From: Mesobacillus jeotgali
GTDB lineage: Bacteria; Bacillota; Bacilli; Bacillales; Cytobacillaceae
Direction of reading: 5' to 3'
NCBI RefSeq assembly: GCF_900166585.1
Contig: NZ_FVZC01000007.1
Span: forward strand, 186,001 to 250,000
Length of the DNA stretch: 64,000 bases
Part shown: in pieces, positions 8,944 to 17,015 of the stretch
Position numbering within the stretch: position 1 is the stretch's first letter
How the letters are laid out: the number at the start of each line of letters is the position of its first letter
The notes under the pieces: model-generated
Databases searched by the model: none
What the model saw: only the letters and a program-made list of their open reading frames with translations
What the model was told of the DNA's origin: nothing
Translations under genes and position numbers: made by a program

Positions 8944-9228
8944 ATGCAGACAGAATCGAGAACAGCCAAGCCTTTAATATATAGAATAGGAATGATCTTG
9001 ATCATTGTATCTTTCATCATTTGGGTCCTTCCCCTGGGGATTCCCTTTTTGCCTCTTACTGGTAAGGTAAAAGCAATTAGCATTACAAGCAGCCTGGTCA
9101 TGGCAGAGGTTTTATTCTGGATTGGTGCTTTAATGGTCGGCAAAGAAGCAGCTGGAAAAATTAGAAAGGCCATTAACCCGAAAAACTGGAAAAGAAGAAA
9201 TACAGAAAGACAAGATGATAGTGAGTGA
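8944..9228 (+). CDS. Small two-helix membrane protein, 'transporter suffix' domain
   Basis: 94 residues with GGAGG upstream. Two hydrophobic helices are separated by the motif LGIPFLPLTGKVKA, then VMAEVLFWIGALMVGKE, a pattern found in small stand-alone proteins and at the end of some transporters. The C-terminus is basic and soluble. Probably an inner-membrane protein; no biochemical role is established. Monocistronic, with a hairpin terminator 40 nt after the stop. Confidence 0.72.
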   Translation: MQTESRTAKPLIYRIGMILIIVSFIIWVLPLGIPFLPLTGKVKAISITSSLVMAEVLFWIGALMVGKEAAGKIRKAINPKNWKRRNTERQDDSE

Positions 9229-9271
9229 GAGGCTGACAGGCGAAGTAACATTAAAAATATAAAGTAATGTT

Positions 9272-9307
9272 GACGGTTCCAGCTTTTAAGAGCAGAACCG
9301 TCCTTTT
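9272..9307 (+). terminator. Rho-independent terminator
   Basis: GACGGTTC/GAACCGTC stem around a 15-nt loop followed by CTTTTG. Lies between convergent genes. Confidence 0.7.
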
Positions 9308-9328
9308 GTCACAATATAAGGAGAAAGA

Positions 9329-10057
9329 TCAGTGCTTCCTATACATCCCAACAATAATCGTTATCAGGATTATGGCGGACAGGATATAAGAAGTGGTGCT
9401 GACTGTCGGGTGAGTGGCAGCGTTTTTTACACCGATTCCAACAAAGGCCCAGACGAATACCAGCGGATAGATGCGATCCTCATTTTTTTGGTGAAAATAA
9501 ATAGCCAGGAGTGCAGCAATTACTAGCATGATCAGCGTCCAGGCAACATCCGATATACCAAATCCATTCCAGCCGACGTACTTCAAGTAATAGCTGATAT
9601 TGGCAATTGTGGCGACACTGATCCACCCGAGGTAAACAGAGAAGGGAAGGATATCCCCAAAAGAGTGTTCTATATTTTTGATAAGATGATAAAGCCTGAT
9701 CAGAGTCAACAGCAAACCAATCATCACAAGCACTGTCAGAAGGAAAAACTCGTAATGCCATAAAAGTATCCAGGCAATATTAAGGACAGAACTCAGCACA
9801 TAAAGCGGAGTGGACTTTCCGTACAGCGGCAAATCACGTCTTGAAGAGGGGAACTGCCTGAATGTCCAAATGAACAATAAAAAATAGATCACACCCCAGA
9901 TGCCAAAAACATAACCAGCCGGAGTAAACAGCACATCCAGTCTATTCGATATCTCGCCTGTCGTCTGCCCGTTGATCGGCAATGTATTTGCAAGTGCATT
10001 GACCAGCACCACGAGCACCGTCGCAATCAGAACCAATAATAACCGCCCCATCCTCAT
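9329..10057 (-). CDS. TspO/MBR-related tryptophan-rich sensory protein
   Basis: 242 residues, longer than the 160-residue classical TspO but normal for the Bacillus branch with extra helices. Six or seven membrane segments are readable; FTPAGYVFGIWGVIY is the family hallmark, followed by NIAWILLWHYE and YLGWISVATIANISYY. Family members bind porphyrins or affect stress signalling; the ligand here is not known. Start at 10057, with a second ATG at 10051 also near a GGGGATGAGG site. Monocistronic. Confidence 0.78.
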   Translation of the reverse strand: MRMGRLLLVLIATVLVVLVNALANTLPINGQTTGEISNRLDVLFTPAGYVFGIWGVIYFLLFIWTFRQFPSSRRDLPLYGKSTPLYVLSSVLNIAWILLWHYEFFLLTVLVMIGLLLTLIRLYHLIKNIEHSFGDILPFSVYLGWISVATIANISYYLKYVGWNGFGISDVAWTLIMLVIAALLAIYFHQKNEDRIYPLVFVWAFVGIGVKNAATHPTVSTTSYILSAIILITIIVGMYRKH

Positions 10058-10409
10058 CCCCGCTTTCGCTAAAGCATTTTTTTGATACTATTCCGCACCA
10101 TACAAGTGTATAACTATATTTAGCCTCGGAGGATGCCAATAAACATTCTGATGTGTTTACCCACTTATTCATGCCAAACTATGTTTTTTAGTTTTTTTTG
10201 CGGGTGTAAATATCAGTGGAACCATCCTTTATTCAATTGGTAAGGTTAACGATTGGCTGTGTTATAATAGAATCGCTTGAATGAGCAGCTTTTGGGAGAA
10301 TTTTATCGTTTGCTATATTACAATCTGATAACATTTCCCTTAAAATCTCCAATTCATTCGAGAACTATGGTAGTATGACGGACATGTTGGGTGAAAGGGG
10401 AGTTTGTTT

Positions 10410-11108
10410 ATGATGAAGCGAATTTTTACAGGCATTCTTTTATTAAGCATAGCAGTCCTTGTGCTTGGCGCATGCAGCAAAGATAGCTCGAAAGGGAATG
10501 CTGAGAAACAAAATAAAGAAGATTTAGTTGCTACAGTTGACGGGAAAGGCATTTCTAAGAAGGAATACAAGAAAGAGCTCGACGCCATGAAAGCAACTTA
10601 TGAACAGCAGGGCATGCCGGCTGACCAGATGGATAAAAAGATGAAGGATCAACTCGAAAAGTCCGTTCTGGACCAAATGATCAATGCGGAGCTTCTTCTC
10701 CAGACAGCTGAGAAAGACGGCGTTTCCGTAAAACAAAAAGAAGTTGATGCAGAGATGGAAAAGATCAAAGCTAACTTCGAAGATGAAAAACAATTTAAAG
10801 AAGCATTGAAAAAGAATAAAATGACCGAGAAGGATCTTAAGAGTCAGCTGAAAAAGCAAATGACGGTCAACACTTATCTGGAAAGCAAGATTGGCAAGGT
10901 AGAAGCAACCGACCAGGAAATCCAGGCCATGTATGACCAGTACAAGCAGCAGGCTGAAAGCCAAAAGCAAGAGGTCGAAGCACTTGATAAGATTAAACCA
11001 CAGCTCGAGCAGCAAGTTGTCTCAGAAAAAGAAAATGAGAAAGTAACTGAGCTGGTGCAAAAAATCCGTAAAGATAATGAAGATAAAGTAAAGATCCATA
11101 AGGCGTAG
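10410..11108 (+). CDS. SurA N-terminal domain lipoprotein
   Basis: 232 residues; ATG 10410 follows AAAGGGGAG at good distance. The signal peptide ends in a lipobox LVLGAC (Cys22), so the protein is a membrane-anchored lipoprotein outside the cell. The following VATVDGKGISKKEY...DQMINAELL...KEVDAEMEKIKANF arrangement is the SurA/PrsA-type N-terminal chaperone domain. The parvulin PPIase domain found in PrsA is absent and the C-terminus is a charged coiled coil. A chaperone for secreted proteins is likely. Monocistronic, own terminator. Confidence 0.82.
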   Translation: MMKRIFTGILLLSIAVLVLGACSKDSSKGNAEKQNKEDLVATVDGKGISKKEYKKELDAMKATYEQQGMPADQMDKKMKDQLEKSVLDQMINAELLLQTAEKDGVSVKQKEVDAEMEKIKANFEDEKQFKEALKKNKMTEKDLKSQLKKQMTVNTYLESKIGKVEATDQEIQAMYDQYKQQAESQKQEVEALDKIKPQLEQQVVSEKENEKVTELVQKIRKDNEDKVKIHKA

Positions 11109-11139
11109 AATCTCGTCACTTATATTTAATAACGAGGAC

Positions 11140-11168
11140 AAGAGGATAGACAGAAGTCTATCCTCTTT
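11140..11168 (+). terminator. Rho-independent terminator
   Basis: AAGAGGATAGAC/GTCTATCCTCTT, 12-bp stem with AGAA loop and short T-run after the SurA-N gene. Confidence 0.85.
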
Positions 11169-11273
11169 ACTTTTGATTTCAGATACCTTGTGAAAAGAGT
11201 GCTAAGATGCTGGAAAATTAAGTATAATAATGAGGGTATGACGAAGGACGATAAAAACAGAAGGGGTGGGAGA

Positions 11274-11699
11274 TTGATAAATAGCTTAATAGGAATAACG
11301 TCTCTAATATTTATATTTATTGGTATGTTACACTTTTTTTGGGCATTTGGCGGAAGTTGGGGAGTAAGTATGGCCCTGCCGACTAAAGATGACCGCGAAT
11401 CACCAGTTTTACAGCCAAGAATGTTAGGCACACTTTTTATCGGCTTACTATGCTTTTTTGCATCTATCCTTCTATTGGTTCAAATAGATTTTTTCACAGC
11501 CATCAAACCCTCCACACTGTCAAAATGGCTTTGTATATCTGGAGGAATTGTATTCTTGCTGCGTGCTATCGGGGAAGGAAAATATGTGGGTTTTTTCAAG
11601 AAAATCAAACATACTACATTTGCCAAAAGAGATACCGCCTTCTATTCACCTCTTTGTATATGGATAAGTTTCATTTTTTTACTTGCATCATTTATATAG
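11274..11699 (+). CDS. DUF3995 family membrane protein
   Basis: About 141 residues with four hydrophobic segments. The motif HFFWAFGGSWG in the first helix region and the LLRAIGEGKYVGFF motif are characteristic of DUF3995. Start taken as TTG 11274, where AAGGGG lies 7 nt upstream; ATG 11238 and the frame opening at 11190 lack well-spaced sites. Role unknown. The transcript runs towards the 3' side of the IS element. Confidence 0.75.
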   Translation: MINSLIGITSLIFIFIGMLHFFWAFGGSWGVSMALPTKDDRESPVLQPRMLGTLFIGLLCFFASILLLVQIDFFTAIKPSTLSKWLCISGGIVFLLRAIGEGKYVGFFKKIKHTTFAKRDTAFYSPLCIWISFIFLLASFI

Positions 11700-11834
11700 G
11701 ATTTTCAATAACTACATAAATCATGATCGAACTGCTGAGTGGATAAAATTGAGTTACAACGTATTACAAATGGCCAAATTTAACAATAAAAGCAATGGAA
11801 AAATGATGTGACCCCTAAAAGTTAGAGTTTTATA

Positions 11835-12656
11835 TTAAGCAGCTAATTGGCTGGTATGAATACGGTATTGAACCGGGCTCATGCCGGCCAATTTTTGCTT
11901 TATGCGTTTGTTATTATAATAATTGACATATTCTTCAATTCTCTTTTTTAAATCCTCAAATGGGCATAGCGCTTCCCCATAATACATTTCCTGTTTCATT
12001 AATCCAAAAAAGTTCTCCATGGGGGAATTATCCAAACAGTTCCCTTTTCGCGACATACTTTGGAATACCTTATGTTCCTTGAGCGTTTTAACCCATTTAT
12101 TATGTTGATAATGCCAACCTTGATCGGAATGTACAGTAGTTCTGAACTTTGAATCTTTGACAATTTCTAGTGCTTCCTCGAGAGGTCTGAGCGCTAATTC
12201 TAAGGTAGGGCGCATACTCATCCCATACGAAAGAATTTCACCATTGAACATGTCCATAATTGGATTAAGGTATAGTTTCACACCGTCTGAACACTTAAAT
12301 TCTGTAATATCTGTTGTCAATTTTTGATGGCACACGTTTGTGTGAAAACGACGATTAATACGGTTTTTGGCAATAGTTCCAACAACTCCATTGTAAGAAC
12401 TGTACTTTCTAGATTTCCTACTGAACTTTTCGCATTGGAGTCCAAGTTTATTCATGATGCGATAGACCTTCTTGTGGTTCACCTTTACCCCAGTATTCTT
12501 CAATTCTAATTTGATGCGTCGATAACCATAATTTCCGTTATTTTCTTCGAAAATGGATTGGATAGTTTCCTCCAGCTGCTGGTTTGGATTTGCCCTCTTC
12601 ATCATTTTTATATGATAATGGTACGAGGATTCAGGCATGCCAACTACCAGTAACAC
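11835..12656 (-). CDS. IS3-family transposase OrfB (DDE integrase)
   Basis: 273 residues from GTG 12656. The HTH_21 segment HYHIKMMKR...YGYRRI is followed by an rve core with the DDE triad: Asp in TTDITEF, Asp in VHSDQG and Glu in SPMENFFG. The frame stays open upstream of 12656 into the end of orfA (reading ELKETFKLKDVLLVVG), so the active enzyme is probably an OrfAB fusion made by a -1 frameshift, as known for IS3 elements. It looks complete. Confidence 0.9.
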   Translation of the reverse strand: MLLVVGMPESSYHYHIKMMKRANPNQQLEETIQSIFEENNGNYGYRRIKLELKNTGVKVNHKKVYRIMNKLGLQCEKFSRKSRKYSSYNGVVGTIAKNRINRRFHTNVCHQKLTTDITEFKCSDGVKLYLNPIMDMFNGEILSYGMSMRPTLELALRPLEEALEIVKDSKFRTTVHSDQGWHYQHNKWVKTLKEHKVFQSMSRKGNCLDNSPMENFFGLMKQEMYYGEALCPFEDLKKRIEEYVNYYNNKRIKQKLAGMSPVQYRIHTSQLAA

Positions 12657-12661
12657 ATCTT

Positions 12662-13234
12662 TTAGTTTGAAGGTTTCTTTGAGTTCGAATGATAACGCTG
12701 CTTGTGCTTTTCGAGATAGCCTTCCGGATCCATCTGAAAAGCTCGCAACTTTTTTAAGTATTCTACCTCTAACCGAAGAAGTTCGTTTTCCCGTTCTAAT
12801 TTTTCTTCATATGTCATTTCTTTCTCTTCGATATGTTTACTTTTTTTATTCTTAGCTTTTTCAGACATGGATGACCGTCCTTTCAGTCTATCTAGGGCTT
12901 CAGTACCACCCTCAAGAAAAGCTTTCTTCCATGAGGCTATCAAAGGAGGATTCTTTAACCCAAATTTGAGGGCCGTTTCCGTTTCTGAAGAACCTGTTCT
13001 CTTCATAAAGCTTAATACTTCTAGCTTGAATTGAACAGAATAAACTGTTTTATTTCTCTTTCTTCTTAATCCTTCCTCTCCGAATTTCTCATAGGATTTG
13101 ACCCATCTCAGAATTGGTGTACTGTCCTTCATGCCATACTTTTTAGCTAAAAATTTATAACCTGATTTCCCACTTAGATACTCTTTAACTAACTTTAATT
13201 TAAATCCTTCGCTATATTTGACCACAAAAAACAC
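12662..13234 (-). CDS. IS3-family transposase OrfA (helix-turn-helix)
   Basis: 190 residues. Two helix-turn-helix regions: KLKLVKEYLSGKSGYKFLAK near the N-terminus and a second with FMKRTGSSETETALKFG; then a Lys-rich linker and a leucine-zipper-like tail (ENELLRLEVEYLKKLRAFQ). It binds the IS ends and supplies the N-terminal half of the frameshifted transposase. Stop codon at 12662-12664 lies 6 nt before the OrfB GTG, in the neighbouring frame. Confidence 0.88.
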   Translation of the reverse strand: MFFVVKYSEGFKLKLVKEYLSGKSGYKFLAKKYGMKDSTPILRWVKSYEKFGEEGLRRKRNKTVYSVQFKLEVLSFMKRTGSSETETALKFGLKNPPLIASWKKAFLEGGTEALDRLKGRSSMSEKAKNKKSKHIEEKEMTYEEKLERENELLRLEVEYLKKLRAFQMDPEGYLEKHKQRYHSNSKKPSN

Positions 13235-13438
13235 CCCAAAAGTTAAATTTCACTCTAACTTTTGGGGTGCAGTACAAAAAAATACTTATTATGATGGTTG
13301 TGAATTAACTTCATAACCGTATACGTTAGTAAAGTGGAATGAGTAGTGAACGTTCCTGCAGGCATTCTTTTCATAAAAAGAAATTAAATAATTGAAGAAG
13401 TATTTCCTGATGGTGAGTACTAAGAATTTTAATGGGTG

Positions 13439-13479
13439 TTGACAAAAATCAAAAAATCATTTATCTTTAATTCAAGATA
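13439..13479 (+). promoter_or_regulatory. Promoter with MhqR-type operator over the -10 box
   Basis: TTGACA (13439-13444), 17 nt, TATCTT (13462-13467). The 18-bp near-palindrome TATCTTTAATTCAAGATA at 13462-13479 begins at the -10 box, and a further half-site TTTCAAGATA follows. Binding there would block RNA polymerase. It drives the DUF896 gene. Confidence 0.75.
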
Positions 13480-13517
13480 TTTAATTTCAAGATATTTTTC
13501 AAAAAGGAGGGATTGGT

Positions 13518-13760
13518 ATGCTGGATATTTTAAAAAGGATAAATGAACTTGCGCATAAAAAAAAGAATGAAGGTTTAACAGAGATTGAAATGGAGGAAAT
13601 GAACAGGTTACGGAAAATGTATCTGGAAATCTTCCGCGGATCGATGCAAGAGTTGCTGCTGAATACAACGGTTGTAGACCCTGAAGGAGCAGATGTAACT
13701 CCGAAAAAATTACGAACCGAACAAGCCAGGAATAGGAAGAAAGCAATCTGGTCGACTTGA
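13518..13760 (+). CDS. DUF896 / UPF0291 family protein (YnzC-like)
   Basis: 80 residues, start after AAAGGAGG. It has the family's two-helix hairpin RINELAHKKKNEGLTEIEMEEM and the conserved tail VDPEGADVTPKKLRTEQ. DUF896 proteins are small and of unknown biochemical role. Unusually, the promoter carries an MhqR-type operator overlapping the -10 box, which ties this gene to the electrophile-stress regulon of the neighbouring genes. The gene lies just downstream of the IS element. Confidence 0.82.
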   Translation: MLDILKRINELAHKKKNEGLTEIEMEEMNRLRKMYLEIFRGSMQELLLNTTVVDPEGADVTPKKLRTEQARNRKKAIWST

Positions 13761-13769
13761 AATTATGTA

Positions 13770-13865
13770 TTGACACAGTGACAGCATTCATGATAAATTT
13801 TATCTCGAATTAAAAATAAATTAATTAAAGATATTTTTTTAAAATTATATCTCGAATTAAAGATA
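13770..13865 (+). promoter_or_regulatory. yceI promoter with two MhqR-type operators
   Basis: TTGACA at 13770-13775 is followed after 17 nt by ATAAAT. Two copies of the operator follow: TATCTCGAATTAAAAATA at 13801-13818 (degenerate) and TATCTCGAATTAAAGATA at 13848-13865. The second begins 38 bp before the ATG, exactly the spacing seen before doxX. Confidence 0.7.
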
Positions 13866-13885
13866 ATACTAGGAGGAATTTTAAA

Positions 13886-14413
13886 ATGGCAAAATGGACA
13901 GTGGACCAATCTCACTCAGCAATTGGATTTGAAGTAAAACACATGATGGTGTCAAAGGTGAAAGGTCAATTTGAATCTTACACTGCAGATGTTGAAGCAG
14001 CAGATCTGACAGATTTAACAACAGCATCAATCGCATTCAAGATTGATGTGGCAAGCATCGACACACGCAATGAAGATCGCGATAATCACTTGAAATCAGC
14101 AGACTTCTTCGATGTCGAGAATAACCCGACAATCGATTTCAAATCTACGAACATCACAAAAGATGGTGATGATTATAAAGTAACTGGTGACCTTACAATC
14201 AAGGATGTATCGAAGCCAGTAACGTTTGATGTTGAATTCGGCGGCAAAGGCACAAACCCATGGGGTGTAGAAGTTTACGGTTTCGAAGCGGAAGCGAAAA
14301 TCAACCGTGAAGAATTTGGCCTTACCTGGAATGCTGCACTTGAAACAGGCGGTGTCCTTGTAGGGAAAGACATCAAAATCAAAGTGGAATTAGAAGTGAA
14401 CCCAACCGCATAA
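13886..14413 (+). CDS. YceI family protein (polyisoprenoid-binding-like lipocalin)
   Basis: 175 residues. It opens with WTVDQSHSAIGFEVKHMMVSKVKG and carries DNHLKSADFFDV and NREEFGLTWN, all standard YceI motifs. The fold is an extended lipocalin-like beta barrel that binds polyisoprenoid quinones or similar lipids in family members. No signal peptide is visible, so it is cytosolic here. Placement beside DoxX and quinone-detoxifying enzymes, under the same operator, fits handling of quinones. Confidence 0.88.
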   Translation: MAKWTVDQSHSAIGFEVKHMMVSKVKGQFESYTADVEAADLTDLTTASIAFKIDVASIDTRNEDRDNHLKSADFFDVENNPTIDFKSTNITKDGDDYKVTGDLTIKDVSKPVTFDVEFGGKGTNPWGVEVYGFEAEAKINREEFGLTWNAALETGGVLVGKDIKIKVELEVNPTA

Positions 14414-14430
14414 ATCGGTTCAAACCTTAG

Positions 14431-14465
14431 TGGTCATGCTGGATTCGTTGGATCCAGCATGACCA
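14431..14465 (+). terminator. Long hairpin between yceI and mhqR
   Basis: A 14-bp perfect stem (TGGTCATGCTGGAT/ATCCAGCATGACCA) with a 7-nt loop. No T-run follows, so it may only attenuate read-through or protect the yceI mRNA 3' end. Confidence 0.55.
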
Positions 14466-14484
14466 TTGACAAGGAGTAATGGAA

Positions 14485-14919
14485 ATGGAACTGCCAAAAA
14501 ATGAGTTAAAAGCTGTTACAGTAATCATTCGTGCCGCACAGGCAATACAGGAAGTGATCCGGAAAGATGCGGCAAAGTATGGATTGAATCCTACGGAATT
14601 CTCTGTGTTGGAGATTTTGTACCATAGAGGCGAACAGCCTATTCAGGTGATTGGAAAAAAGGTTCTTATTTCAAGCGGCAGCATTACTTATGTTATCGAT
14701 AAACTAGAGCAAAAAAACTATGTGAAACGCAGGGGCTGCCCAGAGGATCGCCGCGTCACCTATGCGGTGATGACAAACGAGGGAAAAGAATTGATGGATG
14801 AAATTTTCCCGCAGCATGAAGTGGAAATGAGCAATGTTTTTGCCGAATTGGATGCCGACGAGATCAATCAGACCATATCTCTCTTAAAAAGAATCGGTCA
14901 CCGGGCAAAAAAATGTTAA
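14485..14919 (+). CDS. mhqR: MarR-family repressor, MhqR-like
   Basis: 144 residues. ATG 14485 has AAGGAG 8 nt upstream; the in-frame ATG at 14479 is too close. Winged-helix features: LNPTEFSVLEILYHRGEQP, VLISSGSITYVIDKLEQ recognition region and the wing RRGCPEDRRVTYAV. This closely resembles B. subtilis MhqR (YkvE), which represses quinone- and catechol-induced genes by binding ATCT-N-AGAT palindromes. Such palindromes are present at four places here. MhqR in B. subtilis senses methylhydroquinone and related electrophiles; a similar role is inferred. Confidence 0.85.
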   Translation: MELPKNELKAVTVIIRAAQAIQEVIRKDAAKYGLNPTEFSVLEILYHRGEQPIQVIGKKVLISSGSITYVIDKLEQKNYVKRRGCPEDRRVTYAVMTNEGKELMDEIFPQHEVEMSNVFAELDADEINQTISLLKRIGHRAKKC

Positions 14920-14937
14920 ATTTTTTTTAAAATTATA

Positions 14938-14955
14938 TATCTTGAATTCAAGATA
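14938..14955 (+). promoter_or_regulatory. Perfect MhqR-type operator before doxX
   Basis: TATCTTGAATTCAAGATA is an 18-bp perfect palindrome 38 bp before the doxX ATG. The surrounding 55 bp, including the AAAATTATAT lead and the AGGAGGAATTTTAAAATG ribosome-binding segment, nearly repeat the yceI leader. Confidence 0.85.
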
Positions 14956-14975
14956 ATTACAGGAGGAATTTTAAA

Positions 14976-15374
14976 ATGATGGATTTAGGTTTATTAATCA
15001 TACGATTGGTAATTGGAATTTTATTTATCGGACATGGTGCGCAAAAGTTGTTTGGCTGGTTCGGCGGTTATGGAATAAAGGGAACAGGAGGCTGGTTCGA
15101 TTCGATTGGCATGAAACCGGGTGTAACGATGGCACTTTTGGCGGGATTAGCAGAATTTCTCGGGGGAATATTATTAGCTGTAGGACTTTTAACGCCGCTG
15201 GCAGCCCTTATGATCGCAGGAACGATGCTGATGGCAATTGTCAAAGTGCATGCACCAAACGGTTTGTGGTCCACTTCAAATGGATATGAATATAACTTAA
15301 CGTTGATCGCTGTAGCGGTTGGGCTGGCGCTGATTGGTCCTGGTAAATATGCAATAGACGCTATTTTATTCTAA
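14976..15374 (+). CDS. DoxX family membrane protein (MhqP-like)
   Basis: 132 residues, four membrane helices, starting LGLLIIRLVIGILFIGHGAQKLFGWFGG, which is the DoxX signature. DoxX proteins are integral membrane redox partners; MhqP (YdfP) in the B. subtilis mhqNOP operon is the probable counterpart. First gene of a five-gene operon with two dioxygenases, a flavin reductase and an esterase. A perfect MhqR-type operator lies directly upstream. Confidence 0.85.
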   Translation: MMDLGLLIIRLVIGILFIGHGAQKLFGWFGGYGIKGTGGWFDSIGMKPGVTMALLAGLAEFLGGILLAVGLLTPLAALMIAGTMLMAIVKVHAPNGLWSTSNGYEYNLTLIAVAVGLALIGPGKYAIDAILF

Positions 15375-15376
15375 TT

Positions 15377-15394
15377 TATCTTGGAGTCAAGATT
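15377..15394 (+). promoter_or_regulatory. MhqR-type operator before the first dioxygenase gene
   Basis: TATCTTGGAGTCAAGATT, a near-palindrome matching the other operators at the outer ATCTTG/CAAGAT positions. It lies in the 42-bp gap between doxX and the dioxygenase gene, suggesting an internal, separately controlled promoter. Confidence 0.65.
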
Positions 15395-15416
15395 TTTACT
15401 AGAGAGGTGAGGAAGA

Positions 15417-16355
15417 ATGAGCAAAAAGACAATGGGAATTCACCATATCACGGCAATTGTTGGCCATCCGCAGGAAAACGTTGATTTCTACGCTGGTGTA
15501 TTGGGACTGCGCATGGTGAAGCAAACGGTCAATTTTGATGATCCCCAAACCTATCACCTTTATTTCGGAAACGAAGGCGGAAAGCCGGGTACCATCATCA
15601 CTTTCTTTCCATGGGCAGGAGCAAGCCAGGGAGTCGTCGGTGACGGCCAGGTAGGAGTGACTTCCTATGTGGTTCCTGCGGGGGCGATGGATTTTTGGAA
15701 AAACCGGTTGGAAAAGTTCAATATAGCCTACACAACGATGGACCGTTTTGGAGAACATTATTTAGAATTTGATGATCCTCATGGGCTTCATCTGGAAATC
15801 GTGGAAAGAGAAGAAGGAGCAGCCAATGATTGGAGCTTTGGTGAGGTAACACCTGAAGTTGCGATTAAAGGATTTGGCGGTGCAACATTATTATCCGCCA
15901 GGCCAGAAAAAACCGCTGAACTTCTGGAAAAAGTAATGGGCCTTAATCTTGTAGGCAAAGAAGGAGATTTCATCCGCTTCCGCTCAACAGCAGAAATCGG
16001 AAATGTCATTGATTTGAAGTTGACACCGATTGGACGCGGTGTGATGGGTGTTGGAACGGTTCATCATATTGCCTGGAGAGCGGTTGATGACAAGGATCAG
16101 CTGGATTGGCAGAAATACGTGGCAGACAATGGCTATGGTGTCACCCCGGTTAAGGATCGGAATTATTTTAATGCGATTTATTTTAGAGAACATGGTGAAA
16201 TCCTGTTTGAGATCGCAACAGATCCTCCGGGATTTGCGCATGATGAAACACAGAAAACAATGGGTAAAAAATTGATGCTGCCGGAACGATATGAGCAGTA
16301 TCGCGGACAGATTGAAAGAGGGTTAATTCCGATTGAAGTCAGAGTGCTGGATTGA
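15417..16355 (+). CDS. Ring-cleaving dioxygenase (glyoxalase/VOC fold, MhqA/MhqO type)
   Basis: 312 residues, two VOC modules. Motifs: GIHHITAIVGHPQENVDFY, LGLRMVKQTVNFDD and YHLYFGNEGGKPGT in the first module, then GTVHHIAWRA and GEILFEIATDPPGF, providing the His/His/Glu metal site. B. subtilis MhqA, MhqE and MhqO are the nearest known proteins and are thought to cleave hydroquinone-type rings. Start follows GAGGTGAGG. Paralogue of 17016-17951. Confidence 0.9.
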   Translation: MSKKTMGIHHITAIVGHPQENVDFYAGVLGLRMVKQTVNFDDPQTYHLYFGNEGGKPGTIITFFPWAGASQGVVGDGQVGVTSYVVPAGAMDFWKNRLEKFNIAYTTMDRFGEHYLEFDDPHGLHLEIVEREEGAANDWSFGEVTPEVAIKGFGGATLLSARPEKTAELLEKVMGLNLVGKEGDFIRFRSTAEIGNVIDLKLTPIGRGVMGVGTVHHIAWRAVDDKDQLDWQKYVADNGYGVTPVKDRNYFNAIYFREHGEILFEIATDPPGFAHDETQKTMGKKLMLPERYEQYRGQIERGLIPIEVRVLD

Positions 16356-16379
16356 ATCTAAAAAGAAAGGATGATGGCT

Positions 16380-16988
16380 ATGCTTTCGTTTGACCCTGCC
16401 AGGCTTTCCGAAAGGGATAATTACAAATTCCTGATAGGAAGCATCATCCCCAGGCCGATTGCCTTCGTTACGACAAGGTCGAAGGATGGGGTATTGAATG
16501 GAGCGCCATTCAGCTACTTCAATATCGTCTCATCCAATCCGCCTATGATTTCTTTATCCATCCAGCGGTCAGGCGGGAATCAGAAGGATACAGCGAGGAA
16601 CATCCTGGAATCCAGAGAGTTTGTTGTCCATATTGTTGATGAGCATAATGTTGATAAAATAAACCAGACTGCCGCGAGCCTTGCTCCTGACGAAAGTGAA
16701 GTGCAGCTGGCCAATTTAACTCCGGCTGACAGCGTGAAGGTTGCGGTGCCTGGTGTTAAGGAAGCCAAAGTCAGGATGGAATGCGTACTTGAGCATACAC
16801 TGGAATTAGGAGGAGAAGAAACTCCCGGCTGTGATTTCATCATTGGAAAGGTTGTTCAGTACCATATAGAAAAAGGCATTTATGAGAATGGAAGAATCGA
16901 CGCCGAAGGATTGGCTGCTGTAAGCCGGCTTGCTGGTAACCATTACGCGAAAATCGGAGAGGTGTTTGAAATACAAAGGCCGAAGTAG
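16380..16988 (+). CDS. Flavin reductase family protein (FMN-binding split barrel)
   Basis: 202 residues. ATG 16380 is chosen because GAAAGG stands 9 nt upstream, whereas ATG 16371 abuts the site. LIGSIIPRPIAFVTTRSKDG, NGAPFSYFNIVSSNPPMISLSI and DTARNILESREFVVHI define the FMN-binding DIM6/NTAB-type flavin reductase. It would supply reduced flavin or reduce a quinone-like substrate. Sits 24 bp behind the dioxygenase gene in the same operon. Confidence 0.88.
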   Translation: MLSFDPARLSERDNYKFLIGSIIPRPIAFVTTRSKDGVLNGAPFSYFNIVSSNPPMISLSIQRSGGNQKDTARNILESREFVVHIVDEHNVDKINQTAASLAPDESEVQLANLTPADSVKVAVPGVKEAKVRMECVLEHTLELGGEETPGCDFIIGKVVQYHIEKGIYENGRIDAEGLAAVSRLAGNHYAKIGEVFEIQRPK

Positions 16989-17015
16989 TCCCCATAGAAG
17001 AAAGGGTGAGGAGGA

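Larger units (their letters stand above)
11809..13271 (-). mobile_element. IS3-family insertion sequence (about 1.46 kb)
   Basis: Two transposase frames on the minus strand are bounded by imperfect inverted repeats: TGACCCCTAAAAGTTAGAG at 11809 and, on the other strand from 13271, TGCACCCCAAAAGTTAGAG. The ends carry the TG...CA termini usual in IS3. Length and the orfA/orfB arrangement fit the IS150 group. No clear target duplication was found beside the ends (ATG versus GTA), so the exact termini or the duplication may have changed. Both frames look intact. Confidence 0.88.
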
